Shown here: one piece after another, positions 6,806-8,980 of the stretch
How the letters are laid out: every line of letters starts with the position of its first letter
Position numbering within the stretch: position 1 is the first letter of the stretch
NCBI GenBank assembly: GCA_037384225.1
Contig: JARROD010000136.1
Span: forward strand, 1-8,980
DNA length: 8,980 nucleotides
Source of the DNA: JARROD01 sp037384225
GTDB taxonomy: Bacteria > Pseudomonadota > Gammaproteobacteria > Pseudomonadales > Cellvibrionaceae
Direction of reading: 5' to 3'
The notes under the pieces: generated by a model
The model's database searches: none
The model's input: the letters and a program-made list of their open reading frames with translations, nothing else
Told to the model about the DNA's origin: nothing
Position numbers and translations under genes: made by a program

Positions 6806-6858
6806 GGCTATCTCAACGTTAAATTCACTTTACGGCGACGGCTCTAACGTTGACAGCC
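6806..6858 (+). other. Intercistronic hairpin between paaA and paaB
   Basis: GGCT (6806-6809) and TCAACGTTA (6813-6821) can pair with TAACGTTGA (6845-6853) and AGCC (6855-6858). This gives a 9-bp perfect inner stem and a 4-bp outer stem, separated by a small internal bulge, around a 23-base loop. It begins right after the paaA stop and ends 3 bases before the GGAGG of paaB (6862-6866). It could protect or process the mRNA or tune paaB translation. No T-tract follows, so termination is unlikely. Confidence 0.5.
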
Positions 6859-6873
6859 GGCGGAGGTAACCCC

Positions 6874-7164
6874 ATGAGTAACAAGCAACATTTGCCCTTA
6901 TTTGAAGTCTTTGTGCGCTCCCGGCGGGGGCTGGATCACAAGCATGTCGGCAGCCTGCATGCACAGAGTAGCGAACAGGCCTTGGAATACGCCCGCGATT
7001 GTTACACCAGGCGCAGCGAAGGTGTGAGTATCTGGGTGGTAAGGTCCAGCGATATTGTCGCTTCCCAGGAAGAGGATGCGACGAGTTTCTACGACCCGAT
7101 GGACGACAAGCCCTATCGCCATGCGACACACTATGAGTTGCCCGAAGCGGTCAACAATATGTGA
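6874..7164 (+). CDS. paaB: Phenylacetyl-CoA 1,2-epoxidase subunit PaaB
   Basis: A 96-residue small subunit, matching the usual length of about 95. PaaB bridges PaaAC dimers in the epoxidase and is needed for full activity. The ATG at 6874 follows GGAGG at 6862-6866 by 7 bases and gives the family-like start of a short polar leader then LPLFEVFVRSRRGL; an in-frame TTG at 6850 would add eight unlikely residues. Diagnostic stretches are HVGSLHA, the DCYTRRSEGVSIWVV segment, and SDIVASQ followed by FYDPMDDKPYRHATHYELP. It is flanked by hairpin-bearing gaps of 68 and 88 bases, unlike the closely packed paaC-paaD pair. Confidence 0.96.
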   Translation: MSNKQHLPLFEVFVRSRRGLDHKHVGSLHAQSSEQALEYARDCYTRRSEGVSIWVVRSSDIVASQEEDATSFYDPMDDKPYRHATHYELPEAVNNM

Positions 7165-7197
7165 GGGCCGTGCACGACATTATTTTGTGCACGGCCC
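7165..7197 (+). other. Strong hairpin directly after paaB
   Basis: GGGCCGTGCAC at 7165-7175 pairs perfectly with GTGCACGGCCC at 7187-7197: an 11-bp GC-rich stem around an 11-base loop. It begins at the base after the paaB TGA. There is no following T-tract (AAGAATCC comes next), so it is unlikely to be a full intrinsic terminator in mid-operon. It is better read as an mRNA stabiliser, a processing site, or a weak attenuator setting the ratio of upstream to downstream products. The stem contains CGTGCACGA at its loop edge, also found at 2569-2577 and, inverted, at 8543-8551. Confidence 0.6.
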
Positions 7198-7252
7198 CAA
7201 GAATCCTAACGTCACGGATAGTCTGCATACTATGCACAGAGGGTAAAATTCA

Positions 7253-8014
7253 GTGAGCGAAACAAATCGACATCTGATCGACTACACCATCGCCCAGGGC
7301 GACGATGCGCTGATACTCGGGCAGCGCCTGTCGCAATGGTGCAGCAGGGCGCCGTTTCTGGAAGAGGATCTGGCGCTTGCCAATGTGGCGCTGGATTATA
7401 TTGGCCGGGCGCAAATGTTTTACAACTACGCCGTGAAGTTGGAAGGCGGTGCGCGCAGCGCTGACGAAATCGCTTTCATGCGCGACAGTCGCGACTATTG
7501 CAACCTGCTGATCACCGAATTGCCGATCGGTAATTTTGCCGACACCATGGCGCGACAATTCATCCTCGACCTTTTCAACGTGAAATACCTGGAGCAACTG
7601 ATTAAATCCACGGACAGCGAACTCGCCGCCATTGCCGCCAAGGCGGTCAAAGAAAGCCACTACCATCTGCGGCGCAGTCACGAATGGGTACTGCGCCTCG
7701 GCGACGGCACCGAGGAAAGCCATGCAAAGATCCAGTGTGCCTTTGACGCGCTTTGGGGCTACACGCCGGAGCTGTTTGAGATGACGGCGGCGGAAACCGC
7801 ACTGCTGGCGTCCGGGGTCAGTGTCGATCGCGCCGCACTGCGCGGCGCCTGGAATGAAGGCCTGGAGGCCGTACTTGCCGAGGCGACTCTGCGCCGCCCT
7901 GCCGATGGCTGGAAGGTAACGGGTGGACGCAATGGCGTGCACACCGAACATCACGGGCACCTGCTGTGTGAGATGCAGTTTTTGCAGCGAGCCTATCCAG
8001 GGTTGAGGTGGTAG
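7253..8014 (+). CDS. paaC: Phenylacetyl-CoA 1,2-epoxidase structural subunit PaaC
   Basis: A 253-residue ferritin-like helical protein, near the usual 250. PaaC pairs with PaaA in the epoxidase core; it is the paralogue that supports structure rather than carrying the catalytic diiron centre. It starts with GTG at 7253; AGAGGG lies at 7237-7242, and the nearest upstream ATG (7232) runs into a stop after four codons, which excludes it. Recognisable stretches are GDDALILGQRLSQWC, DLALANVALDYIGRAQ, PIGNFADTMARQ (91-102), AAKAVKESHYHLR and, near the end, GGRNGVHTEHHGHLLCEMQFLQRAYPG. The stop is followed after only 3 bases by paaD, suggesting translational coupling. Confidence 0.95.
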   Translation: MSETNRHLIDYTIAQGDDALILGQRLSQWCSRAPFLEEDLALANVALDYIGRAQMFYNYAVKLEGGARSADEIAFMRDSRDYCNLLITELPIGNFADTMARQFILDLFNVKYLEQLIKSTDSELAAIAAKAVKESHYHLRRSHEWVLRLGDGTEESHAKIQCAFDALWGYTPELFEMTAAETALLASGVSVDRAALRGAWNEGLEAVLAEATLRRPADGWKVTGGRNGVHTEHHGHLLCEMQFLQRAYPGLRW

Positions 8015-8017
8015 GCC

Positions 8018-8536
8018 ATGGAGACTATTGCCCTGATTCCCGAAGCGCAATTGGCGCGCACCGAGTTCCGCCAGAGGGCCGCTTGCCCGGAACTTTGGGC
8101 GCTGCTCGACGAGGTCAAGGACCCGGAAATTCCGGTGCTTTCCCTCTGGGATCTGGGGATTCTTCAGGATGTGTCGCGACAGGGGGAAACCGTCACGGTT
8201 GTGATTACGCCCACTTATTGCGGTTGTCCAGCGATGGCGGAAATCGAGCGGGATATTCGCACAACGCTGGCGCGGGCAGGCTACGACTCAGTGGCGGTGC
8301 AATTGCGGTTGTCCCCGGCTTGGAGCAGCGACTGGTTGAGCGCCGAAGGCCGGAAACGGCTGCAGGCCTACGGAATTGCGCCGCCGCTGGCGGCGGCAGC
8401 GAATCGTGTGGTGAAGTGTCCCCGATGCGGGGCGGAAAACACCGCGCCGATCAGCGAGTTTGGCTCCACGGCCTGTAAGGCGCTTTATAAATGCAACGAG
8501 TGTCTGGAACCCTTTGACTATTTCAAGAGCATATAA
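8018..8536 (+). CDS. paaD: Fe-S maturation-type protein PaaD (DUF59 domain plus zinc ribbon)
   Basis: A 172-residue protein with a DUF59/MIP18-like domain followed by a zinc ribbon. The first domain shows KDPEIPVLSLWDLG (around 34-47) and PTYCGCPAM with Cys68 and Cys70. The C-terminal ribbon has Cys134/Cys137 (KCPRCG) and Cys159/Cys162 (KCNEC), with the PaaD signature SEFGSTACKALY between them and EPFDYFKSI at the end. PaaD is not a core part of the epoxidase. It is thought to help load the Fe-S cluster of the reductase PaaE, which fits its place just upstream of paaE. The ATG at 8018 lies 3 bases after the paaC stop. Confidence 0.94.
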   Translation: METIALIPEAQLARTEFRQRAACPELWALLDEVKDPEIPVLSLWDLGILQDVSRQGETVTVVITPTYCGCPAMAEIERDIRTTLARAGYDSVAVQLRLSPAWSSDWLSAEGRKRLQAYGIAPPLAAAANRVVKCPRCGAENTAPISEFGSTACKALYKCNECLEPFDYFKSI

Positions 8537-8542
8537 ACAATT

Positions 8543-8559
8543 TCGTGCACGTTCCTTAG
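8543..8559 (-). repeat. 17-base inverted repeat, right copy, in the paaD-paaE gap
   Basis: TCGTGCACGTTCCTTAG is the exact reverse complement of 2561-2577 and begins 6 bases after the paaD stop. A further CGTGCAC lies at 8570-8576. The 115-base gap (8537-8651) also allows CCTCAGCC (8580-8587) to pair with GGTTGAGG (8619-8626), with one G-T pair. No gene is visible in the gap. The organisation suggests an inserted intergenic repeat, or an RNA-level element ahead of paaE. Confidence 0.5.
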
Positions 8560-8651
8560 CAATGACCGGCGTGCACAGTCCTCAGCCGTCGTCGCCTCGA
8601 AGCGGTAATAATCCGGGTGGTTGAGGCGGTCCTTATCAAGCGGGCAAGAAT

Positions 8652-8980
8652 ATGAACGATACCAACTTTTACCCTCTGCGCATTGCCGATGTGCGTGCAG
8701 AAACCGACAGCGCCGTGTGTCTCACCTTTGAGGTGCCTGAACAACTGCGGGAAAAATTTCATTTTACCCAGGGGCAATACCTGACTCTGCGCAGTGATAT
8801 TGCCGGCGAGGAGGTGCGCCGCTCCTATTCAATTTGCTCGGGTATTGACGACCACCGGCTACAGGTGGGCATTAAAAAAATTGAGGGCGGTGTGTATTCG
8901 ACCTTTGCCAACCGTGCGCTTAACGTCGGCGATGTGATTGAGGTAATGCCGCCGAGGGGAGAGTTTTACACCGAGTTGTC
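8652..8980 (+). CDS. paaE: Phenylacetyl-CoA epoxidase reductase PaaE, N-terminal part
   Basis: The first 109 residues of a flavin/iron-sulphur reductase are visible before the window ends; the family is usually about 350 residues. PaaE takes electrons from NADPH through FAD and a [2Fe-2S] ferredoxin domain to the PaaABC epoxidase. The visible part is the ferredoxin-reductase-type FAD domain: FTQGQYLTLR (38-47), the FAD-binding RSYS at 57-60 followed by ICSG, and GGVYS at 79-83 followed by TFAN for the flavin phosphates. The MPPRGEFYTEL segment ends the window. The NADPH-binding and C-terminal [2Fe-2S] domains would lie beyond the edge. The ATG at 8652 is the only candidate after an in-frame TGA at 8622; its ribosome binding site is weak (no clear GGAG). 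Confidence 0.93.
   Translation, partial: MNDTNFYPLRIADVRAETDSAVCLTFEVPEQLREKFHFTQGQYLTLRSDIAGEEVRRSYSICSGIDDHRLQVGIKKIEGGVYSTFANRALNVGDVIEVMPPRGEFYTEL

Noticed and set aside
7250..8050. 266-residue minus-strand open frame
   Set aside because: It is the antisense of paaC, which has clear family motifs on the + strand.

Overview
The window reads as chromosomal DNA of a heterotrophic, aerobic Gram-negative proteobacterium. A TonB-dependent outer-membrane receptor, a Tat-exported flavoprotein and a periplasmic c-type cytochrome require two membranes and a respiratory chain. The Paa proteins resemble the E. coli versions closely (from memory, without alignment). I would guess a gammaproteobacterium, perhaps marine or polymer-degrading, but nothing here proves the genus. 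All genes lie on the + strand.

Left part (1-2564): the C-terminal end of a TonB-dependent receptor, a structured 218-base gap, then two tightly linked genes. These encode a small exported cytochrome c (TTG start, CxxCH, extra Cys pair) and a Tat-exported FAD enzyme of the D-arabinono-lactone / L-gulono-lactone oxidase family. Together they look like a periplasmic oxidation module whose flavoenzyme may pass electrons to its own cytochrome. The substrate cannot be read from the sequence.

Middle gap (2565-2943): 379 bases without a credible gene. It holds a 113-bp element bounded by 18-bp perfect inverted repeats with TA at both ends (MITE-like), then a good sigma70-type promoter in front of paaZ.

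Right part (2944-8980): a co-directional phenylacetate-degradation operon in the order paaZ-paaG-paaA-paaB-paaC-paaD-paaE, with paaE cut by the window end. PaaABCE epoxidises phenylacetyl-CoA, PaaD supports Fe-S maturation, PaaG isomerises the epoxide to oxepin-CoA, and PaaZ opens the ring and oxidises the resulting aldehyde. All seven look intact where visible. The ligase (paaK) and the beta-oxidation genes (paaF/H/J) are not in the window. Three of the intercistronic gaps are long (68, 88 and 115 bases). Two of them hold clear hairpins, and a GTGCAC-centred motif recurs in two of these gaps and just after the flavoenzyme gene.

I found no sign of a wholly new defence or mobile system. The more unusual points are the flavoenzyme/cytochrome pair, the MITE-like element, and a 17-base inverted repeat lying at the ends of the flavoenzyme and paaD genes.
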